A stretch of 64,000 nt of DNA from Fusibacter sp963666805 (GCA_963666805.2 CAXXWR010000003.1:496001-560000), one strand, 5' to 3'; shown: positions 44,368 to 54,612, counted from the first letter of the stretch. The notes: generated from the letters alone by a model not told the origin. Numbers and translations: made by a program.

Positions 44368-45900
44368 CTAATTACCATTTACGGGTTCTAACCCATAAAT
44401 CTCAGAATATTTTCGTTCTAAATAATCACAATAATATTTAGAATTTAATGGTTCTCCTGTAATTAACTCAATGAGTTCATTTGGCGTTTTGGTTGCCCCT
44501 AACGCATGAACTTTTTCATTGAGCCATTTTGTCATTGGGTCAAAGCACCCTTTTTCAAGATATTTGTCCACGTCAATATCTTTTCTCATATAGTGTTCCA
44601 GCTGTGCAGCGTATGCATTACCTAGTGCATAGGTTGGGAAATAGCCAAACAATGCTTCTGACCAGTGAACGTCCTGAAGAACGCCTTCACCATCATTGCT
44701 TGGTGTAATACCAAGATACGACTGCATCTTACTATTCCATACTTCTGGTAGATCAGCTACCTTAATAGACCCATCAATTAGCCCTAATTCAATTTCGTAT
44801 CTCAACATAATGTGTAGTGAATAAGTGAGTTCGTCGGCTTCGATTCTGATAAGTGATGGTTCTACACGATTAAGCGCTCTGTAAAATGTCTCCACGTCGA
44901 CATCTTTCAGTTGCTCTGGAAATGCTTCCTTGAGTACTGGGAAATAGTAAGTCATAAACGAACGACTTTTAAAGAAGTTGTTTTCATGGATACGTGACTG
45001 TGATTCATGAAAACCATTGGAAGCAGCACCCGCAAGTGGCGTTCCTTGTAATTCTCTAGCAAAGTTTTGTTCGTATACGGCATGGCCGCCTTCATGAGCT
45101 GTACTTAACAAGGCTGATGCTAAGTCATGCTCATAATAATGTGTCGTTAAACGCACATCATCAATGTCAAGACCCATAGTAAATGGGTGAACACTCTCTT
45201 TAAGCATTCCTCTTGAATCATCAAAATTGATGGTTCTAAGAAGATTTCGTGACAACTCATCCTGTTGATCAATTGGATAAGCTGCTTTTAAAAAGTCGTG
45301 TGGAATATCCTCGCCCTTGCTTGTAATTTTTTGAAGCAAAGGAACAAGTCTCGCTCTTAACTCATCAAAGAATGTGTTAAGTTTGTCTACCGTCATACCC
45401 TCTTCAAAATCATCAATATAGAGATTATAAGGATGGCCTTCATAGCCACGGTAATCAGCGAATTTCAATAAATAGTCGATTCCTTTTTCCAAATATGGCT
45501 GAAACATTGGGAAATCAGATTTTTCTTTTGCTTCTTCCCACACGGTTGAAGCCTTTGACGTTAACATATTAAACGCCTGAAAGTCTTCCATTGGGATTTT
45601 TGTAAGCTTGTCATATTCCTTCTTTGCTCTCTTGACAAGGAGTCTGTCCAATTCGTCAAGTTCATCAAGTTTGGCAGTGAGTTCATCAAGGTCTTTGCCC
45701 ATCTGTTCACTTGCAACTAATTCATACGAATAGCCACTTAAAGTTCCTATAGCATGACTTCTCGCATCAGCACCACTTCTTGGTGCACCAATAGAAGCAT
45801 CCCAGAACATAATTGAACTCGCATAATCTAATGCTTTCATTTTTTCAAAAGCCTTTTTTAGTCGATCTAGTGCGCCATTTTTTTCTGTGATTTGTTCCAT
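44368..45900 (-). CDS. M32-family (Taq type) metallocarboxypeptidase
   Basis: 510 residues, the normal length for the family. The zinc motif HEGGH (H269, E270, H273) and the M32-specific ESQSRIHEN, with the third ligand Glu, are present, as is ITPSNDGEGVLQDVHWSEALFGYFPTYALG near the C-terminus. No signal peptide, so it trims peptides in the cytosol. First gene of the operon with pfp; AAAGGAG is placed before the ATG. Confidence 0.93.
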   Translation of the reverse strand: MEQITEKNGALDRLKKAFEKMKALDYASSIMFWDASIGAPRSGADARSHAIGTLSGYSYELVASEQMGKDLDELTAKLDELDELDRLLVKRAKKEYDKLTKIPMEDFQAFNMLTSKASTVWEEAKEKSDFPMFQPYLEKGIDYLLKFADYRGYEGHPYNLYIDDFEEGMTVDKLNTFFDELRARLVPLLQKITSKGEDIPHDFLKAAYPIDQQDELSRNLLRTINFDDSRGMLKESVHPFTMGLDIDDVRLTTHYYEHDLASALLSTAHEGGHAVYEQNFARELQGTPLAGAASNGFHESQSRIHENNFFKSRSFMTYYFPVLKEAFPEQLKDVDVETFYRALNRVEPSLIRIEADELTYSLHIMLRYEIELGLIDGSIKVADLPEVWNSKMQSYLGITPSNDGEGVLQDVHWSEALFGYFPTYALGNAYAAQLEHYMRKDIDVDKYLEKGCFDPMTKWLNEKVHALGATKTPNELIELITGEPLNSKYYCDYLERKYSEIYGLEPVNGN

Positions 45901-45981
45901 ATCTATTCTCCTTTCAAAAGCGATGGATTTCTTTTATGAGCTTACCCAATCCCCTAAGATTATAACAAAAAAAGATTAAGG

Positions 45982-46010
45982 TTGAAACCTTTTAATGACT
46001 ATGATACACT
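45982..46010 (+). promoter_or_regulatory. sigma-A promoter of the SEC-C gene
   Basis: TTGAAA (45982-45987) and TACACT (46005-46010) with a 17-base spacer, 35 bases before the ATG. Confidence 0.75.
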
Positions 46011-46044
46011 TATTTTTAGATTTTTAACCGAAAGGAGAACGGGA

Positions 46045-46563
46045 ATGTCACTATATTCAAATTGGAATACCGTTTTAGAAGGTCAAGGTTTAACCAATGC
46101 ACAATCTGAACAATTTTGGAATGAGTACCTTGGCAAAGAAAAAGACATCTATGAAGAACTCTTAACAAATAAAGAAAAGACAATCAAAGGGACAATTAAA
46201 GGTCTTGCTGAACGCTTTGATTTAGACCCTTCACTAATGGTAGGTTTTTTTGATGGTATTAATGAAAGTTTAGAAGAAGAACTTGATTTAGAATCCCTTG
46301 AAGAAGAAACAGAAGTAGAAGCAACAATTGATTATGAAAAACTCTACTATAACATGCATAAAGCCAAAGCATCATGGCTTTATAAATTACCTGTATGGGA
46401 TGAACTCTTAACAGCTGACAAACAAAAAGAAATCAAAAAGAACTATACTGATACTGTCACTGTTAGAATTGAAAACAAAATCGGTAGAAACGATCCTTGC
46501 CCATGCGGTAGTGGTAAAAAATATAAAAAATGCTGCCTTGGTAAAGGTATTTACGAAGCATAA
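46045..46563 (+). CDS. SEC-C metal-binding motif protein
   Basis: 172 residues. A helical, acidic body ends in the zinc-binding SEC-C motif (IGRNDPCPCGSGKKYKKCC), the same module that ends SecA. The start is ATG 46045 with AAAGGAG upstream; a longer frame begins inside the promoter. Proteins of this kind are common, soluble and mostly uncharacterised. It is monocistronic with its own promoter and terminator. Confidence 0.82.
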   Translation: MSLYSNWNTVLEGQGLTNAQSEQFWNEYLGKEKDIYEELLTNKEKTIKGTIKGLAERFDLDPSLMVGFFDGINESLEEELDLESLEEETEVEATIDYEKLYYNMHKAKASWLYKLPVWDELLTADKQKEIKKNYTDTVTVRIENKIGRNDPCPCGSGKKYKKCCLGKGIYEA

Positions 46564-46591
46564 GGTATTTTTGAATTAACCATTGAATACT

Positions 46592-46626
46592 AAGCACCCA
46601 TTGTTTTAACGATGTGGTGCTTTTTT
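46592..46626 (+). terminator. terminator of the SEC-C gene
   Basis: AAGCACC (46592-46598) pairs with GGTGCTT (46616-46622), followed by T6. Confidence 0.8.
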
Positions 46627-46631
46627 CATTC

Positions 46632-46903
46632 TTGCGAACAAGCACTCTATACTTGTACTATAAGCTTTATGTTATTATGGTAAAAGATCACCCCTTCCAA
46701 TCCAAAGACAAGGGCTTTATTTGAGAAAAAAATTGACCATTCATTGACCATTCAAGGTGAATTTAAAACTTATTGATTGATGACCTATCTGATCAGTTAA
46801 CCCCTTATGGAAAGTGACCAACAATAAAAGTAAGTTAAACAGTAAGTTGTTATGTAAATGCCAAACGCCTCATTGAATCAAACCATTCAGTGAGGCGTTT
46901 TTT
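46632..46903 (+). ncRNA. candidate short transcript between SEC-C and ATPase genes
   Basis: TTGCGA (46632-46637) and TACTAT (46656-46661, 18-base spacer) form a passable promoter. About 240 bases on, a strong hairpin (46863-46872 with 46891-46900) with a T-run ends the stretch on the plus strand. No open frame fits between. A tandem direct repeat TTGACCATTCA lies at 46733-46743 and 46744-46754. The hairpin alone could merely be the ATPase terminator read from the other side, but its T-run faces plus. Confidence 0.3.
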
Positions 46904-46950
46904 ATGTTTAAGTGATGACCATTTTCTTTAAAATGAAACTTGCACCTTCC

Positions 46951-49602
46951 TTACATCTTCCGCGTAAAGGCTTTAGAAATTTCACCAAACAAGAGTGGCA
47001 TAACGCCAAGTCCCGTTACCATCCCCGCCTGTGCAAGTGTTAAGGTTTGGGTATGGAAGATCGGTTGGAGAATTGGTACATTGATGATGACAATGAGGAG
47101 TCCGATTGCCAAGAGTACCGATAAATTAAGGTATTTGTTACCGAACGGATTAAACTGCCATACAAACTTGTCTTCTCGTCTTGCCGAGTAAGCCCTTAGC
47201 ATTTCACCGATAATTAAAGTTGAAAAGGCGAAGGTTCTACCTAAAATATGTTCTTCACCCAGCATCATTTGATGCCCTATTGCATCACCTAACAAGTAAG
47301 AAACAAGAACGCCTACAGCAAGGCCTATACTTTGAAAACCAATGGCAATTCCCATGCGTTTATCAACGATGGGTTCATCTTTATCACGTGGTCTTTCATT
47401 CATAATCCCTTTTTCACCTTTTTCCATCCCCAGTGCAAAAGCTGGGAAGGAATCCGTCATCAGATTCACCCATAAAAGCTGGATTGGAATCAATGGCGTG
47501 CCCCAATTCATGAGCATAGCAACAAAGATAATGAGAATTTCACCCACATTACAAGACAATAAAAATCCTACAAATTTACGAATATTACTATAAATAATAC
47601 GGCCTTCTTCAACAGCACTGACGATACTGGCAAAGTTATCATCAGTCAGTATCATGTCTGCCGCTTCTTTACTGACATCTGTTCCCGTAATACCCATGGC
47701 AACACCAATATCTGCATTTTTAAGGGCAGGAGCATCATTGACACCATCACCCGTCATAGCAACCACTTGCTTATCTGCCTTAATCGCTTTAACAATTCTG
47801 ACCTTGTGTTCTGGTGACACTCTGGCAAAAACACTGATGTGTTTGACATATTCTATCAACTCAATTTCGCTCATATCATCTATCGTATGACCCAGTGCCG
47901 CTTGGTCACTTGACTCAATAATACCAAGTGCTTTGGCAATAGCTGACGCTGTGACAATATGGTCACCCGTAATCATCACCACACGAATACCTGCTTTTTT
48001 ACAAGTCTTAATGGCTTTAATCGCTTCTTCTCTTGGTGGGTCAATCATCCCTGAAAAACCAAGGAAAGTTAAGTCCTTTTCTTCATCTTGAAGATGGGCA
48101 TCTTTTGAAATGACTTTATGGGCATAGGCAATCACTCTCAGTGCTTTTTCAGCATAAGTCTGATTTTCATTTAAAATTTTGGCCTTCATACTTTCACTTA
48201 AAACTTGACGCTCTCCATTAATCAAAATGTGACTACATCGCCTAATGAGTTCATCAGTTGCCCCTTTGGTCAGCATCATAGCTTGCCCATCTATTTCATG
48301 TGCTGTACTCATAAGTTTACGGTCTGAATCAAATGGAAACTCAGAAAAACGGCTATGACTTTGGCGGTAACTTTTGTAATCAATTCCCGCTTTTTCTGCC
48401 ATGACAACCAATGCACCTTCTGTTGGATCACCGATACACTTGCCATCTTCTATGAGGGCATCATTACAAAGTGCCCCCACCGACATCATCGGTATAAGAC
48501 TTTCAATCGTCTCTTGACCGGTTTCAATCTTCCCTTCAAAACTATAACCAGTTCCCGTTACTTCATAAGTTGTCATATTAGCAAAAACCTTAACAACTGT
48601 CATTTTATTTTGAGTTAACGTGCCTGTTTTATCCGAACAAATCGTTGTTGTACTGCCTAAAGTTTCAACTGCACTTAAACGCTTCATGATCGCATGACGT
48701 TTTACCATTCGCTGCATTCCAAGTGCTAAAACAGTTGTAACAACTGCTGGAAGCCCTTCTGGAATAGCTGCTACGGCTAATGAAACAGCCGTCATAAAGA
48801 CAGTAAGTAATTCTTGACCTCTTATAAGACCCAAAATCACAATAATCACACTGACACTGATACAGATAATCCCTAAAAGTTTACCAAACTCAGCCAGTTT
48901 TTTCTGAAGGGGTGTCATTTCATCTTCTGACGTATTAAGCATTTCAGCAATATGACCTATTTCTGTCTCCATCCCTGTTGCAGTTACCACGCCTTTGCCT
49001 CGACCATAAGATATCATGGTTCCTGAAAAAGCCATATTGATTTTATCACCTAAGGCAACCTTGTCTTCAAGTAAGGCTTCAGCATCCTTTTCAGAGGGAA
49101 CAGATTCACCTGTAAGTGCTGATTCATCTATTTTAAGATTAATACTTTCAAGTAATCTAAGGTCAGCAGGCACAAAATCTCCTGCTTCTAAGATAACAAT
49201 ATCCCCCTTAACAATCTGAGTAGAATCCACTTGAACGACTTTACCATTCCTTAAGAGTTTGGCTTTCGGATTAGCCATAGATTCAAGTGCTTTAAGAGCA
49301 TTACTTGCCTTATTCTCTTGGTAAGTTCCAAGTGCAGCATTGAGCACTACAATGAGTAAAATAACGACACCATCTACATGTTCCCCAAGAACGATGGAAA
49401 TCACTGCGGCAATCATTAATATAATAATCGTAAAGTCTTTAAATTGGTCTATTAGCATTTGTAGGAGAGTTCTCTGTTTACCGCCTACAAGTTTATTTTC
49501 ACCATTTGATTCAAGTCGCGTCTTAACATCCGCCGTTTGAAGTCCTACTTCAGGGTTCGTGCTTAGTTGTTCTATCACGTTTTGTTTCGTCAGTTGGTGC
49601 AT
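46951..49602 (-). CDS. P-type calcium-transporting ATPase (SERCA/PMR1-like)
   Basis: 883 residues in the P2 ATPase order: cation N-terminal domain, actuator domain with LTGES, membrane segment 4 with AAIPEGLPAVV, phosphorylation site D324 in SDKTGTLTQN, nucleotide-binding KGATDEL, hinge MTGDGVNDAPALK, and six C-terminal membrane segments with WVNLMTDSFPA. The PEGLP and NxxxD residues match calcium pumps. It should export Ca2+ from the cytosol. The start is ATG 49602 after AGGAGG; the longer frame runs back into the neighbouring gene. Confidence 0.92.
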   Translation of the reverse strand: MHQLTKQNVIEQLSTNPEVGLQTADVKTRLESNGENKLVGGKQRTLLQMLIDQFKDFTIIILMIAAVISIVLGEHVDGVVILLIVVLNAALGTYQENKASNALKALESMANPKAKLLRNGKVVQVDSTQIVKGDIVILEAGDFVPADLRLLESINLKIDESALTGESVPSEKDAEALLEDKVALGDKINMAFSGTMISYGRGKGVVTATGMETEIGHIAEMLNTSEDEMTPLQKKLAEFGKLLGIICISVSVIIVILGLIRGQELLTVFMTAVSLAVAAIPEGLPAVVTTVLALGMQRMVKRHAIMKRLSAVETLGSTTTICSDKTGTLTQNKMTVVKVFANMTTYEVTGTGYSFEGKIETGQETIESLIPMMSVGALCNDALIEDGKCIGDPTEGALVVMAEKAGIDYKSYRQSHSRFSEFPFDSDRKLMSTAHEIDGQAMMLTKGATDELIRRCSHILINGERQVLSESMKAKILNENQTYAEKALRVIAYAHKVISKDAHLQDEEKDLTFLGFSGMIDPPREEAIKAIKTCKKAGIRVVMITGDHIVTASAIAKALGIIESSDQAALGHTIDDMSEIELIEYVKHISVFARVSPEHKVRIVKAIKADKQVVAMTGDGVNDAPALKNADIGVAMGITGTDVSKEAADMILTDDNFASIVSAVEEGRIIYSNIRKFVGFLLSCNVGEILIIFVAMLMNWGTPLIPIQLLWVNLMTDSFPAFALGMEKGEKGIMNERPRDKDEPIVDKRMGIAIGFQSIGLAVGVLVSYLLGDAIGHQMMLGEEHILGRTFAFSTLIIGEMLRAYSARREDKFVWQFNPFGNKYLNLSVLLAIGLLIVIINVPILQPIFHTQTLTLAQAGMVTGLGVMPLLFGEISKAFTRKM

Positions 49603-49624
49603 AAAACCTCCTACAAAGTCTTTA

Positions 49625-50584
49625 TTAATAGTCTTCTTCTTTTGACAGTTTTGACTTATACATTCTGCGTCTATCAAGTACAAAGATTGGATCTGTAAAG
49701 GTTTCTTCCTCCATCTCTTTAAGCACCTTGTTCATATCATACATTCTGGCATCAATCATATCAATATGGTGTAAGAGTTCTGCCTCTGGAATTAAAGGTT
49801 TTTTAGGACTTCCAAACTCTGGCTCATAATGATGGGCTAAAATCATGTGCTGAATCATTAATGAGACTTCTGGATCTATACCAAGACGTGTTGAAAATTC
49901 TTCAATCTTCTTTATACCCATAATAATATGTCCCAATAATTGACCTTCTTTGGTGTATTCTTCAACTATCCCCGTCTGATTAGCTTCCATTTCATTGGTT
50001 TTTTCAATATCATGTAGGATAATGCCTGCATATAAAAGATCTCTATTCACATTCTTATAGATATGAGTCAACGCTTCCCCAGTCCTAAGCATTCTTAGTA
50101 CATGGTATAGAAGACCCGATTTAATGGCATGATGGTTTGACTTAGCAGCAGGATAGTACATCAATTTTTCTTGATAGTGGTCTAATAGTGCTGACGTCAA
50201 TTTCTTCACATCTTCATTTTCCATTTTATCTACATAATCATATATCTCATTGTACATCTTCTCAGCTTCTATTGGAGCTGTCATAACAAATTGAGAGTAA
50301 TCTAAATTATCTTCTTCATTGGTATCTCTAATCTTAATAATTTTAAGTTGACAGTTATTCTGCCATTGGGTTACGCTCGCTTGAACTTTAACAATCGAAC
50401 CCGCTTGATAAGAAGTCTCTAGATCACCTTTGGCGTCCCAGAGTTTTGCATTGACTTCTCCGGAAACATCTTGAAAGGTAAAATCTATATATGGTTTATT
50501 AGCACTAGATGTCTTTATATTTTTAGCCTTGACAAGATAATAACTTGTCACTTCTTCTCCTACTTTTAAATCCTTGATTAACAC
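49625..50584 (-). CDS. YhaM-like 3'-5' exoribonuclease (OB fold plus HD domain)
   Basis: 320 residues: an N-terminal OB-fold nucleic-acid domain (about 1-110; YIDFTFQDVSGEVNAKLWD) and an HD phosphohydrolase domain with H in KSGLLYHVLRM, HD in GIILHDIEKTNE and later His residues (GHIIMGIKKI, LAHHYEPEFGSPK). This is the order of Bacillus YhaM/CBF1. The start is taken as GTG 50584, seven bases after AAAGGAGG; the frame is open further upstream without a site. It lies 22 bases before the Ca2+-ATPase gene and is probably co-transcribed. Confidence 0.85.
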   Translation of the reverse strand: MLIKDLKVGEEVTSYYLVKAKNIKTSSANKPYIDFTFQDVSGEVNAKLWDAKGDLETSYQAGSIVKVQASVTQWQNNCQLKIIKIRDTNEEDNLDYSQFVMTAPIEAEKMYNEIYDYVDKMENEDVKKLTSALLDHYQEKLMYYPAAKSNHHAIKSGLLYHVLRMLRTGEALTHIYKNVNRDLLYAGIILHDIEKTNEMEANQTGIVEEYTKEGQLLGHIIMGIKKIEEFSTRLGIDPEVSLMIQHMILAHHYEPEFGSPKKPLIPEAELLHHIDMIDARMYDMNKVLKEMEEETFTDPIFVLDRRRMYKSKLSKEEDY

Positions 50585-50839
50585 GTGTTGCCTCCTTTTT
50601 TTATACAAATACCTATCTTTCTCTATACAAATTGTACATGAGTCTTGAGCTTTAAACAAGTTACATCTAAGTCAGTTTGTACCCGTACATATTATACCAC
50701 TCATGGATAAAATACCAAATTGGTTATGGCTCATTCTCAAGCTCATATGGCGTGAGCTGCTAAATTCATCAATTATTCTTCCAATAATCATGTCATATAA
50801 AAAGAAAAAATGCATTATATATTAGAGATTTAAAATCTA

Positions 50840-50866
50840 AAAAAGCAGCATCCAAAGGGATGCTAC
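50840..50866 (-). terminator. terminator of the parvulin gene
   Basis: Minus-strand AGCATCC (50858-50864) pairs with GGATGCT (50847-50853), followed by a U-run. The remaining 326-base gap at 50585-50910 shows nothing else. Confidence 0.8.
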
Positions 50867-50910
50867 TTTAAGCAATCAATATCATTATATTTAATTATCA
50901 CTCACAATGA

Positions 50911-51651
50911 CTACATCATTTCTACAGAATATTTACCTTTTAGTTCATCCACTTTACCCATGTAAGCATCGTTTTGTTTTTGAACTGTTAATTGTTGTAC
51001 GATTTGATTAGCTACCATTGCATAATCTTGTACTTCTGCAGGTTTTTCACCTGTTTTTAAGATGATATGGTATCCAAATTGTGTTTGAACAGGTTCAGAC
51101 ATTTCATTTTCACCAAGACCAAATGCAGCTGCTTCAAATTCAGGAACCATTTGTCCTTTTTGGAAGTAACCTAAGTCTCCACCTTTTTCTTTTGATGGAC
51201 ATGAAGAATATTTTTGTGCTGCTTCAGCAAAATCTAATCCTGCTTTTAACTCTTCATAGATTTTTTGAGCTTCTTCCGCTTCATCTACTAAGATATGAGA
51301 TGCACTCACTTGTTCTTGACCTTGGAAATATTGAGGATTTGCTTCATAGAAAGCTTTCGCTTCTTCATCTGAAACATTGATGCTTTCGATTAATTTTCTA
51401 ATGCCATATTGTTTTAAAAGATTTTCTTTAACTTGTTCTAATTCTGCAAGAAAATCTTCTGTTTCAGCTACTTTTTCTTCAATTGCTTCTACATAGAAAA
51501 GTTCTTGAAAAACGAGTTCATCTAATAATCTCTTCATGCCTTCTTCACCTTGGAATTGAGCTTGAACTTGTGGTCCTAATGTTTGAAAAAAAGCATCTAA
51601 ATCGCTTTGTGTAATTTCTCTTCCGTTAACTTTTGCTAATACTTTTGACAT
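50911..51651 (-). CDS. parvulin-type peptidyl-prolyl isomerase, apparently cytosolic
   Basis: 246 residues: a SurA-like N-terminal helical region (GREITQSDLDAFFQTLG), a PpiC/parvulin rotamase domain (about 115-205; VSASHILVDEAEEAQKIYEELKAG, GGDLGYFQKGQMVPEFE, TQFGYHIILKTGE) and a C-terminal helix. Unlike PrsA it has neither signal peptide nor lipobox, so it should act inside the cell. Monocistronic, with its own terminator. GGAGA precedes the ATG. Confidence 0.9.
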   Translation of the reverse strand: MSKVLAKVNGREITQSDLDAFFQTLGPQVQAQFQGEEGMKRLLDELVFQELFYVEAIEEKVAETEDFLAELEQVKENLLKQYGIRKLIESINVSDEEAKAFYEANPQYFQGQEQVSASHILVDEAEEAQKIYEELKAGLDFAEAAQKYSSCPSKEKGGDLGYFQKGQMVPEFEAAAFGLGENEMSEPVQTQFGYHIILKTGEKPAEVQDYAMVANQIVQQLTVQKQNDAYMGKVDELKGKYSVEMM

Positions 51652-51716
51652 TTAATTGTCTCCCTTCAATCGTTTGTGTTCAACATTAATCATATCAAAT
51701 ATCTATAAAAATTGCA

Positions 51717-52874
51717 TTAGATTTTCTGTAACATTTTTTCAAACAATTGATTAAGACCATCTATCGTAATCATTCTTTCCTCTAAAATACGCTCAAAATG
51801 CTCAACATGTCTCTTGTTGTATCCCTCAAGTTTCCAAGCATAGTGGTCTGCCAAATAGACCATTTGAACTAACTCTCGGTTGATAATCACTTCATTTAAT
51901 GGGTCACTGTGATAGAGTGCAACCTCAACAGCTGGAAAAGGAAGCCCCCACAAATCTAATAAATATGAGCCCAGTTCTTGATGACTAATGCCAAATGCTT
52001 CCTTTTCAAGTTCATAAAGTCTTAAAGAATTATCTGACTCCACTTGAGAAATCAGCTGATTAAACAACTCAGGCTCATGACCCATAAGAACAATACTCCC
52101 TACATCATGTAATAAACCCACTGATGACAAGTTATTTTGTAAAGGATATCCTAATACTTCTTGATAAAAAGCACCTAATAATTTATTGGTCAAAGTGACA
52201 TGTTGCCAATGCCTATCCCTAATCTCAGGATTAAGGTTTGTCTCTCCAAAAACGGCGTTCGTTAAAATGATATTTTTCACATTAATCAAACCAATGTACA
52301 TCGTTGCCTGAAGAATTGAACCGGTTTGGGCATTATAAAATGCACTGTTAGCCAGTTTTAAAATATTACCCGTAACCGCAGGATCTTCATCTAGTTTCTT
52401 AACAATCTGGTCAACAGAAGTATTGTCTTCTATCATCTGATTGAGCTCAAAATAGATTTTCGGAATCGTAGGAAGGTTCTGTAGATGAGACACTTTATTA
52501 ATCAGTTCAGGCTGATGAATTTTTTCATTAAGTGCCACAATTCTTGAAAGTATCATGAACATTTCGCTATTTTCAATTTGTTTAAAATGACCTACACCTC
52601 CAAAAGCTTGATCTGATATTGGATTTGAACTTAAAGCCTGAACCAAATCAAGCCTTAACACGTGAGGATACTCTTTTTCTAAAATAGCTAGCAATCTGGT
52701 ATTCTCTTTTTTTTCTAATCCACAGACAATTGCATGAAAAGACTCTTCCTTTAATAACGTCAGAGTCTTTTCAATATTCTCAGCAAAAACAGTGAGATAA
52801 GGCATATCATTGCCCCATTTGGCATGCCTACTTGTTAATGCTTCATCATTAATAACCAATAATATTTTTTTCAT
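51717..52874 (-). CDS. HDOD-domain signalling protein
   Basis: 385 residues. The N-terminal 100 residues have a Rossmann/receiver-like strand pattern (KKILLVINDEALTSRHAKW, FHAIVCGL) without a clear phospho-acceptor Asp. The HDOD domain spans about 135-330: LPTIPKIYFELNQMIED, DEDPAVTGNILKLANSAFY, SVGLLHDVGSIVL and SHQELGSYLLDLWGLP. The HD dyad is present at LLHDVG. HDOD proteins act in signalling without proven enzymatic activity. The start is ATG 52874 after AGAGGAGA. Confidence 0.82.
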   Translation of the reverse strand: MKKILLVINDEALTSRHAKWGNDMPYLTVFAENIEKTLTLLKEESFHAIVCGLEKKENTRLLAILEKEYPHVLRLDLVQALSSNPISDQAFGGVGHFKQIENSEMFMILSRIVALNEKIHQPELINKVSHLQNLPTIPKIYFELNQMIEDNTSVDQIVKKLDEDPAVTGNILKLANSAFYNAQTGSILQATMYIGLINVKNIILTNAVFGETNLNPEIRDRHWQHVTLTNKLLGAFYQEVLGYPLQNNLSSVGLLHDVGSIVLMGHEPELFNQLISQVESDNSLRLYELEKEAFGISHQELGSYLLDLWGLPFPAVEVALYHSDPLNEVIINRELVQMVYLADHYAWKLEGYNKRHVEHFERILEERMITIDGLNQLFEKMLQKI

Positions 52875-52980
52875 ACATTCTCCTCTTATACCTTTATTAT
52901 ACTCCATTTAAGAGGTGAAAGTTTTGACAATCAATGTCTTATTCGTAAATATTCTGTGTCCTTTATTTATATTCAAATGT

Positions 52981-54612
52981 CTATCTATTTTCATAAAAAG
53001 TTTCAATTTCTTTACGTCGATAATCGCTTTCTAAAGAGCGTTTATTCCAATCTACATATCTGCCATTAAAAAGATCTAATTCCATACTGTCTAAATAATC
53101 TTTTAAATCACTTTTAAGGATTTCTGAATGCGTTGCTTCATAAACCTCAATCGCAACAGGAATGCCCGCAATGTCTGCCCTATATAAGAGATTGGTATCA
53201 AAAGTTGGTAAAGACTCCTCCAAGTAACGGTCTGCATTATAAGAAAGAATCATTTGATCTATGTTGATCAAAGATAAGGCCACCATAAGGCAAGTGCCCG
53301 TTATAAGTGCCATTCTCGTTACAGAAAACTCTTTTTTAAAACGAACCAATAGTCCAATCATAATTTCTAGTAATAATAACATGAATAAACAAGGTAATAG
53401 TCGCTTATCTGTCATGCCATAAGCATCAATATACATGAGCATTTTACTTAAGGCAGTGATAATAAAAAAGAAATTTATTAAGATTAAAATAATCTGACTG
53501 ATCACCATTGATTTATTCTTCTTAATAGCCGTTTTTGAGACGAGGTTAATCGTCACTAAAATCAGTAAATTAATAACGGTCATTCTAATGAGTTCAAAAA
53601 AACCATTTCTTGCATAATTGGCGTAAGTGGCATAACCTTCTGGAATCGTCCCCTTAAAAGCCGATAGATAATAGGGCACTTGAGCTACTATAAAGACTAA
53701 ATAGACAGCATTAATCATCACTAATAAGGTTAGAAGAGTCTTATAAGGTGCCACTTTTATGTTTTTAAGTGTTTGAGTCATCTTTTGCTCCGTTACACCC
53801 TTTCGGCTCTTAAGCTTAAGACCACCTACAATAAGACCATAAAAATACATCATCACGGGTAATGCAAAAATCGCTGTTATTAATTGATTCGTTATTGACC
53901 AGTTAAAATGGAAATCTAATTGAGAAAATACACTCAATATCTTTTTAAAACCACCTGTATCAGCTGCGCTCAATAAGGGCAAAATCATGAGAAGCAAAAC
54001 AATACCAATCACAAGGCCTAATCCAATGGTCAAAATATTAGAGTACCTTTCTCTTTTGACCTTTTTCTTTTCTTCATTTAACTCAGCCTGGTCTGTTTCT
54101 TTTTTTACTTTATGAAAAAGTCCCCCGAGCCAAGCATCGAAATTTGAAAAAGGAATAGCTAATAAACTGTTAAAGCCATCAATTAATAGCCAATCGCTGC
54201 TTTTTTTATTGAGTAATCTACCATTTGAAAAAGTAACAGCATAAGCTGCTGCCAATATCAAAAATAGAAGTTTCCATCCCAAGAGCATTTGTTGATTATA
54301 TAGAGAAAAACTCAATCCTACGATAGCAATAGATAACCACCAAAATAAGCTCATTTTATCTTGTTGATGTTTGGATAAATAATAGTAACCCTGCACTGAT
54401 ACTATAAATATAATTGTAAAAAGGGTAACACCAATGCCTTTCCCCGAAAAAAGATACCACTGAATAAACAAGTACCCCAGTGCAAATGTCACAAGAAGTA
54501 ACCATTTATCAAGATGTGTTATATCTTCAAATGGATTGACGCGTTTGACCGGTTGAGGCTTAATAACCTGTTCTGATTTTATATTCATCTGTTTTTCTAT
54601 TTGTTTTTCCAT
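52981..54612 (-). CDS. polytopic membrane protein, DUF4153-like
   Basis: 543 residues with about twelve hydrophobic segments and a polar C-terminal tail of about 80 residues (EATHSEILKSDLKDYLDSM, RYVDWNKRSLESDYRRKEI). Length, the middle LIVGGLKLKSRK loop and the C-terminal pattern suggest the DUF4153/DUF4173 family of Firmicutes membrane proteins, often found beside sensor kinases. Function unknown. AAAGGCGG precedes the ATG. Confidence 0.65.
   Translation of the reverse strand: MEKQIEKQMNIKSEQVIKPQPVKRVNPFEDITHLDKWLLLVTFALGYLFIQWYLFSGKGIGVTLFTIIFIVSVQGYYYLSKHQQDKMSLFWWLSIAIVGLSFSLYNQQMLLGWKLLFLILAAAYAVTFSNGRLLNKKSSDWLLIDGFNSLLAIPFSNFDAWLGGLFHKVKKETDQAELNEEKKKVKRERYSNILTIGLGLVIGIVLLLMILPLLSAADTGGFKKILSVFSQLDFHFNWSITNQLITAIFALPVMMYFYGLIVGGLKLKSRKGVTEQKMTQTLKNIKVAPYKTLLTLLVMINAVYLVFIVAQVPYYLSAFKGTIPEGYATYANYARNGFFELIRMTVINLLILVTINLVSKTAIKKNKSMVISQIILILINFFFIITALSKMLMYIDAYGMTDKRLLPCLFMLLLLEIMIGLLVRFKKEFSVTRMALITGTCLMVALSLINIDQMILSYNADRYLEESLPTFDTNLLYRADIAGIPVAIEVYEATHSEILKSDLKDYLDSMELDLFNGRYVDWNKRSLESDYRRKEIETFYENR

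Noticed and set aside
46733..46754. Tandem TTGACCATTCA as the start of a repeat array or CRISPR
   Set aside because: Only two head-to-tail units with no spacer; no array or cas gene in the window.
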